64,000 nucleotides of DNA from Triatoma infestans (taxonomy: Eukaryota > Arthropoda > Insecta > Hemiptera > Reduviidae), in contig JAAEAF010004322.1 of the NCBI GenBank assembly GCA_011037195.1, forward strand, positions 1-64,000, written 5' to 3'. Positions within the stretch are counted from its first letter, which is position 1, and the number at the start of each line of letters is the position of its first letter. Made by a program: the position numbers and the translations under genes. Positions 55,734 to 64,000 of this stretch are shown piece after piece. Under the pieces are notes generated by a model, which worked only from the letters and a program-made list of their open reading frames with translations, ran no database searches and was not told where the DNA came from.

Positions 55734-55852
55734 ACCCCCTTCCAGCTGCCTGCTGCTGCTGATATTAACACGACGCGCACTTACACACAACTGAACTGGA
55801 TCTCGCAAAACAATCTGCTATTGTAACGTTTATCCCCACTCCTATGACGTCA
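55734..55852 (-). promoter_or_regulatory. Element X promoter/leader cassette in copy 2
   Basis: On the minus strand: CRE TGACGTCA (55845-55852), 60 bases to the initiator TCAGTT (55789-55794, +1 at 55792), a 57-base leader with CAG repeats, and a donor GGGTAAG (GT at 55734-55735). Order and spacing are conserved with 7486-7610. Confidence 0.6.
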
Positions 55853-57545
55853 TTGCTAGTTTCGGGCATGCGCACTATATCTGCCGTTGCCTTATAGTTT
55901 AGAAATATCGATTTTATTATTTGTATAACAAAACCACAGCCTTTGCAATATATTATTCGTGTGACGTCACAGCCAATAGCATTGCCACTGCTTTATTGAT
56001 TAAAAATATAGATATTTATTACCACTGCCTTCCAGACAATTCCTGTTCGGATAACGTCACACAGCCTATAGTGTACCACTGCTAATCGGAATATATCGAT
56101 TGCAAATATCGATTATCCATACTGATTAATATCGATCTTATAAATAAAATTTATTAATAAGAAAAACACTATCTATTTTCTTCTACCACAACAGGTTAGT
56201 TATTGCATCACCTTTTGAAATTAAACTTTGTACTCATAAAAAAAAATATATATATATCTATTCTAACCTTAATCGGTTTGTATTCTTTTTTTATTGAATT
56301 TTGTAATCAAAACAACATATATCTTGCCTGTTCGAACATGTTAGTTACTTATTAAGAAAAATGCAAAGATACTACAATGAGTCATCCAGGAAATGGTTTT
56401 GTAACACTTAATCCTATTAAGAAAAAAATAAAACATTGTACTGCGTGTCCGGACCTGTTACCACAGGTCTTCTTAGCATGTTTGTAATACTTAATCCTAT
56501 TATGAAAAAAAGTAAGTGTATACAAAGACTCATTTAGGAAAAGTTTTATTTTATTTATTTCTAACATATCTTGCCTGTTCGGACATCTTACCACATATCT
56601 TTGAATATAAACTTTGCCATCATTAACATTATTGTTCATTATAAAGGAAAAAAATCTTCAAATATATTCGATCCAAAATTTGTTGTCCTTAGAAAATCCA
56701 CTGTCAGGAACGATGGCTGCAAGCAACTTGTTATAATTAAACTAATATTGAAAAATATCAAGGAGACTTCCATGACCAAACACTTTTTCCCTTATAAATG
56801 TAATTTCACTAAGAACCCTCCATAATATATTTATTGAAGCAAATCATAATTTATCTGAAACATTAGGTTGATTAAATATTTGGGATACACTATTGAATGC
56901 AAACACATTAAATAAAACACTAAACATTATCATATCCAACAACAACGACTTGCATTATAGCATACGTATATCATGAAAGCTTATGAAGAGATATGAAAAT
57001 TCGCTGTAAAATTAAGAATGAACACAATAAAACTAAACATTCTCAGCATTCATGAGCGGTGACATCGCTAAATATAAGTTACTCGAAATAGCATATGCAA
57101 TTTCTTAAAAAATAGTGCAGAAATGCGAAAATTCACAGCAAAATTATTACTGTTACACAAAAATAACAGAACAAGAATACGAAAATCTTGATAAATCCTG
57201 CAGAATACAATACATTGTGTCATTTTACATATGTATGTCTTAAAATGATAAGGAAGCTCATTGTTTAATGTTCATCAAATGAAATCTTATAATGTTCAGA
57301 CATGAAAAATCAGGAACAAGCAGGTGATTCAACAAGCCTATTTATAATTGGAGAGATATTTTTAAGTAAAATTCGAATTTTGAATGTTCTCTGTCTATTG
57401 AGCTTGTTAAATCGTGAGAAAACCATTAATCCATAGGGTTAAATAAATAGTTATGATTTTGGATCCATAATTCATAAATAGTTATGATTTTGGTTTATTA
57501 AACTTTGAACTCAACTAAACATATCTTGCCTTGTTATGAGATGTC

Positions 57546-58680
57546 ATGAAAGTTATAATATAATTTTTTAATAAAATTTAGTGAAAAGAGAAAGGGAAAA
57601 AAATAAAATAAAAACAAAATGTAGTCAACACTTGTATACATTTATTGTAACAAACTATCAAAACTAATAATAGGAACAATAGTTACAAATAAACAGGTGC
57701 GCGCCCGTGTGTACGTGGCGATAAGAGAGTAGTACGCTGTGAGGCTTACTGCAGAGCAGTTGTTGCTTTGCGTATTTTTGTCCACTAAGTTTGAGCATTT
57801 CTCATTACGCCTAGGCGGATATTTATTTTACTTTTCATTTTAATTTAATGAAAAGCAGTGTTGGTGATTGTGTCGTCGTCAAAAAGGTGTTGGAAATTTG
57901 CTGAGCGCCTGACGAAACACCTAAGAGAAGGGGATTTTTCCAATCGTGCAACAGGAGGAAACTCGACCACAAGGTGGAAAATTCAGTCGACTCTCGCAGC
58001 GAGTATAATTTGAACTTTCATATACATTTTTATTATTTAAAAATAAACAAAGTATGTATAGATTTTAGTAACGAATAGATATATAACAACCATATAGATA
58101 TAAAAATTCGTATCATTTAATTTTCATATTTTCTTAAAACCAAAATTCAATAAATAATAGACCTAAGGCAATTTGGGTTGTTTTAAGACATGTATTTTAA
58201 AATTAAATCGTAATTAATCTAGTTATCGGAGATATAAATTTCAAGTTCTGATGTCGAATTTAAAACAAAATAGATTAGAATATTTGTGATGAAATCCCTA
58301 GTTCAGGGCAATCAAAACTGAAGGAAAAATTAAAGAGAGAAGTAATTTAGTACAGACAAAAGGAGTTTCTTTTGTATATTTATTCATCCGCCACCAGAGT
58401 TTGTAGTAATCATATTTGAAAGGTACAGTAATTTTCTTTAATTAGTATATTTTTGTTTCGAGTATATTTTTTTTCTTTAAAGTATAATTTTTTTTAATCT
58501 TTACGCAAGAGAATTCTGTGATATTTCTTTCTGGTTGTGTATTTTTTTTTTTTTAATTTTCTAAGAATGGTTTTGTTTCTAGTGGCATATCATAATAAAT
58601 CAAATTGTAGAAGTTGTTGGCCGTTAGAAATGATCTGATGTATCTCTTAGTTGGCTGATCGGCCGGGGGGTACCATAAGA
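57546..58680. other. No gene recognised
   Basis: AT-rich sequence. A more GC-rich stretch at 57690-58010 has no coding signal that I recognise. Confidence 0.4.
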
Positions 58681-58689
58681 AAAACACTA

Positions 58690-59482
58690 AAAAAAATTTT
58701 TTAAAGTGTTTTTTATTAATGGCCCGACGTTTTCTACCTCCGCCAAGTACCCTACCTCCGATCCCTCTTGGGTAAAGAACATGTCCTCCACCCCAGTTCC
58801 CAATGAGGTCCAAAAAATCCTAAGTCTTAGCCCTAATTTTAACCTTCCCATCCCAACCGTAAACCTAAACACAGCATTCCCAACCTTATCATCGACACCG
58901 AATACATCCTACGAACCACTGACCTTTCCGAAGACGACAGAGACCGTTCAAGACTTGAAAACATTAATATCATGACAAACTACATACACAAAAACAACAT
59001 CAGTACACAGATCACGAATTTTCAAAAAAATTCTTCCATGATCTCTCGAGCACCAGGCACTTTATACAAACTCACCAAGACAACCTAATCATAACTAGAG
59101 CCGACAAAGGTAACGTTACAGTTATTATGGACAAAAATGAATACATCCAAAAAATTAATAACCTTTTCTCTGATCCTGACACTTACTCCCTCTTAGATAA
59201 GGACATAACTACCAAACAACAAAACATGTTCAACATACACATTAAAAAATTAAAAACCAATGGACACATTGATCCTAACACCTACTATAAGCTCATCAAT
59301 CACAACCCTACACCTCCACGAGCATAAGGTCTACTAAAAATCCACAAACCTCTATGCCCTCTCCGTCCCATCATTTCCTCCATCAACAGTCCCTCCTCAA
59401 AGCTCAGCAAGTTCATTCTCCCAGCGCTTCAATCCTACAGTTCTAAAAATCCCTAGGATGTTAAAAACTCTTTTCACTTCAT
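58690..59482 (+). pseudogene. Penelope-like element reverse transcriptase, 5' part
   Basis: Broken frames give an N-terminal piece with EVQKILSLSPNFNLPIP (58706-58975). Next comes ITRADKGNVTVIMDKNEY (about 59093-59145), an NNLFSDPDTYSLL segment, and PPRAYGLLKIHKP followed by RPIIS (about 59315-59390). This is the typical start of a Penelope RT. At 59471-59482 it is cut by the jockey element with a 12-bp duplication and resumes at 63901. Frameshifts and a stop in the LLKIHKP region show it is inactive. Confidence 0.8.
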
Positions 59483-59709
59483 AGTAGTGTGCTGACTTTT
59501 GTAGTGTACACATCTATTGTATTAGGCGTATGTACTTTGTACTAGACCAGTGCATATTACAGTGTATCAAACTATAATCTAGTTCACATTTATTTCATTT
59601 TTTCTTTTTTTTTCTACATTTATTTTACTTCATGTACTTTTTCTCTTTTTTTTTTTTTTTTCCTCTTGGTTGAAGTGATAATTTGCTTGGTAAAACACGC
59701 AAATAGATA

Positions 59710-61014
59710 ATGCCACTTAGTGGCATTTTTTCTGCTGATACTATGGCAGGCAACTCTAATAATGTGTCTGAATCCAGGAATTCAGATAGTAAAAAGCGTA
59801 AAAAAGAGGATAAGTCTATTGAGATAACAGTGAGTACCCATAATAAGTATGAACCCTTATCAGAAGCTGAAAGTATGGACGAAGATGATTCTTCTCCAGT
59901 AAATAAACAACAGATATCATCTGTAAAAAAGTCAGTTAAGATACCTCCAATTGTTGTATACAGCTATCTTAGAAATCATACAGAATCTCTGAAAGCTCTA
60001 CGATCGGCATGCAAGCAAGACTTTGACGTTAAATATAGAGGAAACAGGTTGATATTTCTGGCTAAGTGTAAAGAAGATTATACCAAAATTATTAATGAAG
60101 TAACGACAGCTAAACTTGAGTATCATACATACACACCAGCTGATGAAATTAACCACACTTTAGTCCTAAGAAATATACCGCCTAACGTTACTTGTGACGA
60201 AATTAAAATTGATCTATCTGAAAAAAATCTATCTCCCATTAAGATTACTCAAATGTCCAGAAAAGATATTACCGGTCAGACGGTTATGTTTCCTATATTT
60301 ATTGTGACGTTCGATAAGTCAGTTAATATAAAAGATGTCATAGCTAATAACAAAGTATGCAGCTGTATTGTGAACTGGGAACGCTATAAAAATTTTTCGG
60401 GAGTCACACAGTGTTATAAGTGTCAATCCTTCAATCACATAGCGAAAAATTGTTATCGTAAACCAAAGTGTAAGAAATGTGCTGGCCCACATCTTATTGA
60501 AGACTGCGACTTACCACCTGATAGTTCACCCATCTGTGCAAATTGTAGTGGTAATCACCATGCGAATCACCAGAGCTGTCATATTTTTCAAAAACATATT
60601 AAAAATCGTTCAACATTGGCTAAAGAAAGTAAGTCGCTTACGAATGTTTCATTTCAATTGAATTCCTCGCATTTTCCTTCATTACCTAAAAGTAGCTACT
60701 CCAATATAGCCGCATCTGCATCAGCTAACTCTAATTGGGGTTCCTCTACTCCCAGAGTGAACAACTTCTCTTCTAAAACAGTTTCATCACCTTCAAATAA
60801 AAACCCTACTTCTGCATGGAGCGTACCTTCTGACAACTCATCTGCAGATTTCTCGTTATTTAGCTTCTTGCATGATATTAAATCAATATTCTCTTCTCTT
60901 AATTTAATAAATGTCTTTTCTCAATTAAAGCATTGTTTAGAAAGATTAAAGCAAGCCCCTGATTCACTCAGTAAAATAGGTATTATTGCAGATTTTCTCT
61001 TTAGCTTAATATGA
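59710..61014 (+). CDS. Jockey ORF1 (Gag-like, CCHC zinc knuckles)
   Basis: The frame has 434 codons. The N terminus is polar and low complexity with a KKRKKED basic patch (residues about 28-34). A central region of about 140 residues resembles the RRM-like domain of jockey Gag proteins (VLRNIPPNVTCDEIKIDLS). Three CCHC/CCHC-like knuckles follow: CYKCQSFNHIAKNC, CKKCAGPHLIEDC and CANCSGNHHANHQSC (about 236-292). A S/N-rich tail ends at TGA 61012-61014, overlapping the ORF2 start. The protein would bind element RNA and form the RNP. Intact. Confidence 0.88.
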   Translation: MPLSGIFSADTMAGNSNNVSESRNSDSKKRKKEDKSIEITVSTHNKYEPLSEAESMDEDDSSPVNKQQISSVKKSVKIPPIVVYSYLRNHTESLKALRSACKQDFDVKYRGNRLIFLAKCKEDYTKIINEVTTAKLEYHTYTPADEINHTLVLRNIPPNVTCDEIKIDLSEKNLSPIKITQMSRKDITGQTVMFPIFIVTFDKSVNIKDVIANNKVCSCIVNWERYKNFSGVTQCYKCQSFNHIAKNCYRKPKCKKCAGPHLIEDCDLPPDSSPICANCSGNHHANHQSCHIFQKHIKNRSTLAKESKSLTNVSFQLNSSHFPSLPKSSYSNIAASASANSNWGSSTPRVNNFSSKTVSSPSNKNPTSAWSVPSDNSSADFSLFSFLHDIKSIFSSLNLINVFSQLKHCLERLKQAPDSLSKIGIIADFLFSLI

Positions 61015-63710
61015 ATGTAAAAACTAAAATATTATGCTGGAACTCCAGATCTATTGTTAATAAGTCTCTTGAATTATCCCATTATGCTCACAAATTTAAT
61101 ATTGACATAATAGCTCTCTGTGAGACATTACTAAAAAAAAAGCACACATTAAAGAGTAATGGTTATAATATTTACAGAAATGACAATGGCAGGGGTGTTG
61201 CTTTATTAATTAAAAACAATATAAAACATTACTTTGTACAGCTACCAGCACTTAAAACTCTAATAGCAGTAGCATGTGTAATTGAATTAAACAATACAGA
61301 AATTTTACTAATTTCCAGTTACCTATCGCCTTCTGTAAAACTAGATTGTCATGATTTGCGCACTCTGTTTAATTTGCACAAGCATGTTATTTTAGTAGGA
61401 GATCTCAATTGCAAACATGTTGCATGGAATTGCTTTTCAAATAATAGAAATGGCAATATCCTGCTTGATTATGTAATTAGAAATAACATAGTGATTGCTG
61501 CGCCTGATAAACCAACTTATATTCCCGATCGTTCTAACGCTCATCCCAGTGTGCTTGATATTGGCCTAATAAAAAATATTAACTCTGTTATTACGTCTGA
61601 CTGCCACTGTGCCCTCTCGTCAGATCACAACCCTGTTATTTTAAGCATTGGTGGTAAAGTTAACACCCTACCCACTAGGTATGTGTACAACTATAAAGCT
61701 GCCGATTGGAAAAAATTCAGATCATTAATGAACAATAAATTAAGTATAAATACTCAGGCAGTGCATCATAATGATATCGACATGTTGGTAGAGAACTTTC
61801 AAAATGTCCTAATAAAAGCCGCAAATGAATCTATTCCTAAAATAACTATAGGTAAAAATTCTCAACAATTTTATTGTTTAATAAAAATTAAAAATATTAT
61901 TAAGAAAGCATTTTCTAAACACCGACACCGTTGGTTGAAGAGAACTCTAAATAAGCTAATTGTACTTATCTCTAAACTCTTGCAGCTCCACAGAAACCTT
62001 TCCTGGAGTAACACCCTCTCTCAGTTATCTCCTCGTGATAACAAATTATACAAAATAGTTAAAGGTGTGCAAAATAAAAGCCTACATATCCCACCACTTT
62101 CCTTAAACATTAATGCCCATAGTAACAGGCAAACAGTAGCGCTTAGTAGCTATGCATACACAGCTAAACACAAAGCCACAATCTTAGCAGACTTTTTTGT
62201 AAGTGTCCACCGTATGAACACTGACATCGGTGTGCCTTCTTTTACACGCCACGTACTCTCTACTACTAAAAAAATTTTTGGCCCTATAGATAAACATACC
62301 AATTGCAAATTAACCTGCCCCAAAGAATTGAAAGCAGTTATTTCTAAATTAAGAAATAATAAATCACCAGGGATTGATGGTATCAGCAACAGGCTAATTA
62401 AAAATATTTCAAAAAAAAGCTTAATACACCTCACTAAAATTATTAATTACATTTTAATGTTCGGATATTTTCCTAATCTGTGGAAAACTGCTAAAATAAT
62501 AGTAATTCCTAAATCAAGTAAAGACTTGTCCTTACCCAGCAGTTATCGCCCCATTTCTCTACTGCCATGCCTAAGTAAAATCACCGAATGTATTATTCTA
62601 AAGAGACTCAGTTCATTTATTGAGGACAATAAGCTAATTTCCTGTGAACAGTTCGGATTCAGAGCTCATCACTCCACCACTGCACAACTTGCCAGGGTCA
62701 CAGACCTTATTGAGCATAATTTCAATTTAAATAAGCACACCGGTATGGCGTTAATCGATGTAGAGAAGGCGTTTGACTGTGTATGGCATAACGGTCTAAT
62801 TTATAAGATGATCAACTATAAGATTCCCAGATACCTTGTGTATGTATTGAAAAGTTATTTGGAGAACAGAAAATTCAGTGTAACAGTTGGTAGTTGTTCC
62901 TCAGATTTCAGACATATTTCAGCTGGAGTCCCCCAGGGCTCTGTTCTGGGGCCAACACTTTTTAATTTATATATTGACAACCTCACTAAACTAAAAGTCA
63001 AAGCCAGTTGTGCTCTCTATGCCGATGACACAGCTTTCTTTATATCGTCCTTCAGAGTTGATACAATCACCAACCACCTCACAATAGCATTAGAAAAAAG
63101 TTTTAAATATTTTAAAAAATGGAGGATAAGACCCAATGAAGCGAAAACTGAAGTTATTCTGTTCACACGTAGAAGGCCTGTTATCAATAAATTTGTTAAA
63201 ATTAACGGCAGCTCACTTCCCTGGAAGAAGGAAGTGAAGTATCTTGGTCTAGTACTTGATTCTAGACTAACTTTCACTAGACACATAAATACAGTCAGCG
63301 ATAGGTCATTGGGTCTTATCTGTAATTTATTTTCTCTACTAAACAGGAACTCACAACTGAATATTTATAATAAAAAATTATTATACTATTTATACATTCG
63401 CCCTGTATTACTATACGCTGCTCCGGTCTGGTCTAACACCTGTGCTACTAACTACAATAAACTGCAAAGAGTGCAAAATAAATGTCTAAGGCTGATTGGC
63501 TCTTTTCCTAGGTGGACCGCGATTGATTATATGCATGCTGTGTTGGACGTTGCCAGTATGTCCACCGCTGTTTATAAACTCACTGAAAAATTTATAAAAT
63601 CTTGTACACTCAGCGTACACAGTCACATTAATACCATTGTTGATTATAATATAGAGACAATGAAGTACAAAAGATACAAACATAAGCGTTTGAAGCATGT
63701 TTTGCTTTGA
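61011..63710 (+). CDS. Jockey ORF2 (APE endonuclease and reverse transcriptase)
   Basis: The frame has 899 codons, a normal jockey length. Endonuclease motifs are ILCWNSRSI (about 6-14), ALCETLL, VGDLNCKHVAWN (about 126-137) and SSDHNPVILSIG (about 204-215). RT motifs are SPGIDGISN (about 453), PSSYRPISLLPCLSK (about 509), ALIDVEKAFDCVWH (motif A, about 581), GVPQGSVLGPTLFNLYID (motif B, about 644) and YADDTAFF (motif C, about 670). The thumb contains KYLGLVLDSRLTF. No stop or frameshift. The ATG overlaps the ORF1 stop by four bases (ATGA), suggesting coupled termination-reinitiation. Confidence 0.93.
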   Translation: MNVKTKILCWNSRSIVNKSLELSHYAHKFNIDIIALCETLLKKKHTLKSNGYNIYRNDNGRGVALLIKNNIKHYFVQLPALKTLIAVACVIELNNTEILLISSYLSPSVKLDCHDLRTLFNLHKHVILVGDLNCKHVAWNCFSNNRNGNILLDYVIRNNIVIAAPDKPTYIPDRSNAHPSVLDIGLIKNINSVITSDCHCALSSDHNPVILSIGGKVNTLPTRYVYNYKAADWKKFRSLMNNKLSINTQAVHHNDIDMLVENFQNVLIKAANESIPKITIGKNSQQFYCLIKIKNIIKKAFSKHRHRWLKRTLNKLIVLISKLLQLHRNLSWSNTLSQLSPRDNKLYKIVKGVQNKSLHIPPLSLNINAHSNRQTVALSSYAYTAKHKATILADFFVSVHRMNTDIGVPSFTRHVLSTTKKIFGPIDKHTNCKLTCPKELKAVISKLRNNKSPGIDGISNRLIKNISKKSLIHLTKIINYILMFGYFPNLWKTAKIIVIPKSSKDLSLPSSYRPISLLPCLSKITECIILKRLSSFIEDNKLISCEQFGFRAHHSTTAQLARVTDLIEHNFNLNKHTGMALIDVEKAFDCVWHNGLIYKMINYKIPRYLVYVLKSYLENRKFSVTVGSCSSDFRHISAGVPQGSVLGPTLFNLYIDNLTKLKVKASCALYADDTAFFISSFRVDTITNHLTIALEKSFKYFKKWRIRPNEAKTEVILFTRRRPVINKFVKINGSSLPWKKEVKYLGLVLDSRLTFTRHINTVSDRSLGLICNLFSLLNRNSQLNIYNKKLLYYLYIRPVLLYAAPVWSNTCATNYNKLQRVQNKCLRLIGSFPRWTAIDYMHAVLDVASMSTAVYKLTEKFIKSCTLSVHSHINTIVDYNIETMKYKRYKHKRLKHVLL

Positions 63711-63900
63711 GTCAACTTCATGTTAAGGTTTTTTTTGTTTTTTTTTCCTTAATTTGTAAAATTTGATTTCTTTTAATTTTAGTTTCATTTGTATAATGTT
63801 TTGTGTATATAGGCAGACGGCCTGAAACACTTGATGTAAAATGTACCTGTATATATGTAAATAAAATCTTTTTCAATTTCAATTTCAATTTTCACTTCAT

Positions 63901-64000
63901 CGAGAAAATCAAATCCACTAGAATTCCGCCCCAGTACACCATGATCTCGCTCGATGTTTCCTCCCTATTTACCAACATCCCACTAGGCAAAGTCATCACA
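63901..64000 (+). pseudogene. Penelope-like element reverse transcriptase, continuation
   Basis: It resumes the frame cut at 59470 and includes YTMISLDVSSLFTNIPLGKV, the Penelope RT motif A region. It runs off the window end. Confidence 0.85.

Larger units (their letters stand above)
54537..57545 (-). mobile_element. Element X copy 2 (inverted, internally deleted, one end missing)
   Basis: It begins AGTAGAGGGA as the X terminus does and runs through the CCAAT minisatellite (54660-54790), tRNA-like units (55209-55480), promoter cassette (55734-55852) and the 56310-56620 array to sequence matching X near 3300. Relative to copy 1 it lacks about 2.2 kb (X 4100-6290, junction near 56660). The last 100 bp (57430-57545) are rearranged, and the X left terminal repeat is absent. 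A tandem TTTTTTGCTCCTC motif at 54580-54660 is private to this copy. Confidence 0.82.
59483..63888 (+). mobile_element. Jockey-type LINE, 4.4 kb, intact, 12-bp TSD
   Basis: It is flanked by TTTTCACTTCAT at 59471-59482 and 63889-63900. It has a 227-bp 5' UTR starting AGTAGTGTGCTGAC, two intact ORFs joined by an ATGA overlap, a 3' UTR with AATAAA (about 63861) and a (TTTCAA)n tail. Its perfect duplication and open frames make it the youngest and best candidate for an active element in the window. It has no RNase H, as in the jockey clade. Confidence 0.92.

Overview
The window looks like a gene-poor, AT-rich piece of an arthropod (probably insect) genome. It consists almost entirely of mobile elements nested inside one another. 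The arthropod call rests on the element families (jockey-, RTE-, CR1-like and RNase H-bearing non-LTR retrotransposons, a Penelope-like element, Ty3/gypsy, mariner, and a protein-primed PolB of the Polinton/adintovirus kind) and on core promoters with an arthropod-type TCAGTY initiator. I found no ordinary host gene, no rRNA, no CRISPR array and no functional tRNA.

Left third (1-19 kb). Two copies of a protein-primed family B DNA polymerase gene lie head to head. The right copy (11525-15172, +) is one open 1215-codon frame with every exonuclease and polymerase motif. The left copy (8940 down to 1, -) has lost its start codon, carries frameshifts, and is split by a 6337-bp non-coding DNA element, here called element X (2469-8805). 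X has about 285-bp terminal inverted repeats, 5'-AG/CT-3' ends and a 6-bp target duplication (ATATCT), as Polintons do. X contains no transposase. It does carry repeated Pol II promoter/leader-exon cassettes and tRNA-like Pol III promoter units. Between the polB copies, and at many places further right, lies an interspersed repeat ('module M') that often occurs as inverted pairs. An internally deleted mariner sits at 18612-19101.

Middle (20-51.6 kb). This is a stack of retroelements whose insertion order can be read from target duplications. LINE A (25686-32739) interrupts module M and is itself interrupted by LINE B (27650-32409). LINE C (about 40020-51572, +) is interrupted by an internally deleted Ty3/gypsy element (41912-44373, -), a 579-bp solo LTR (44854-45432) and a full-length CR1-like LINE D (46452-51385, -). 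Fragments of RTE-like and R2-like LINEs and a tRNA-derived SINE fill the remainder.

Right (51.6-64 kb). A short Rep-like SF3 helicase fragment is followed by a decayed Polinton/adintovirus-like cluster: a TATA-box promoter, an A32-like packaging ATPase, an uncharacterised protein and an integrase fragment. A second, deleted and inverted copy of X follows (54537-about 57545). The window ends in a Penelope-like element split by an apparently intact jockey-type LINE (59483-63888) with a 12-bp target duplication.

The items most worth following are the head-to-head polB locus with its strong arthropod promoter, element X with its promoter cassette conserved in three copies, and the intact jockey element.
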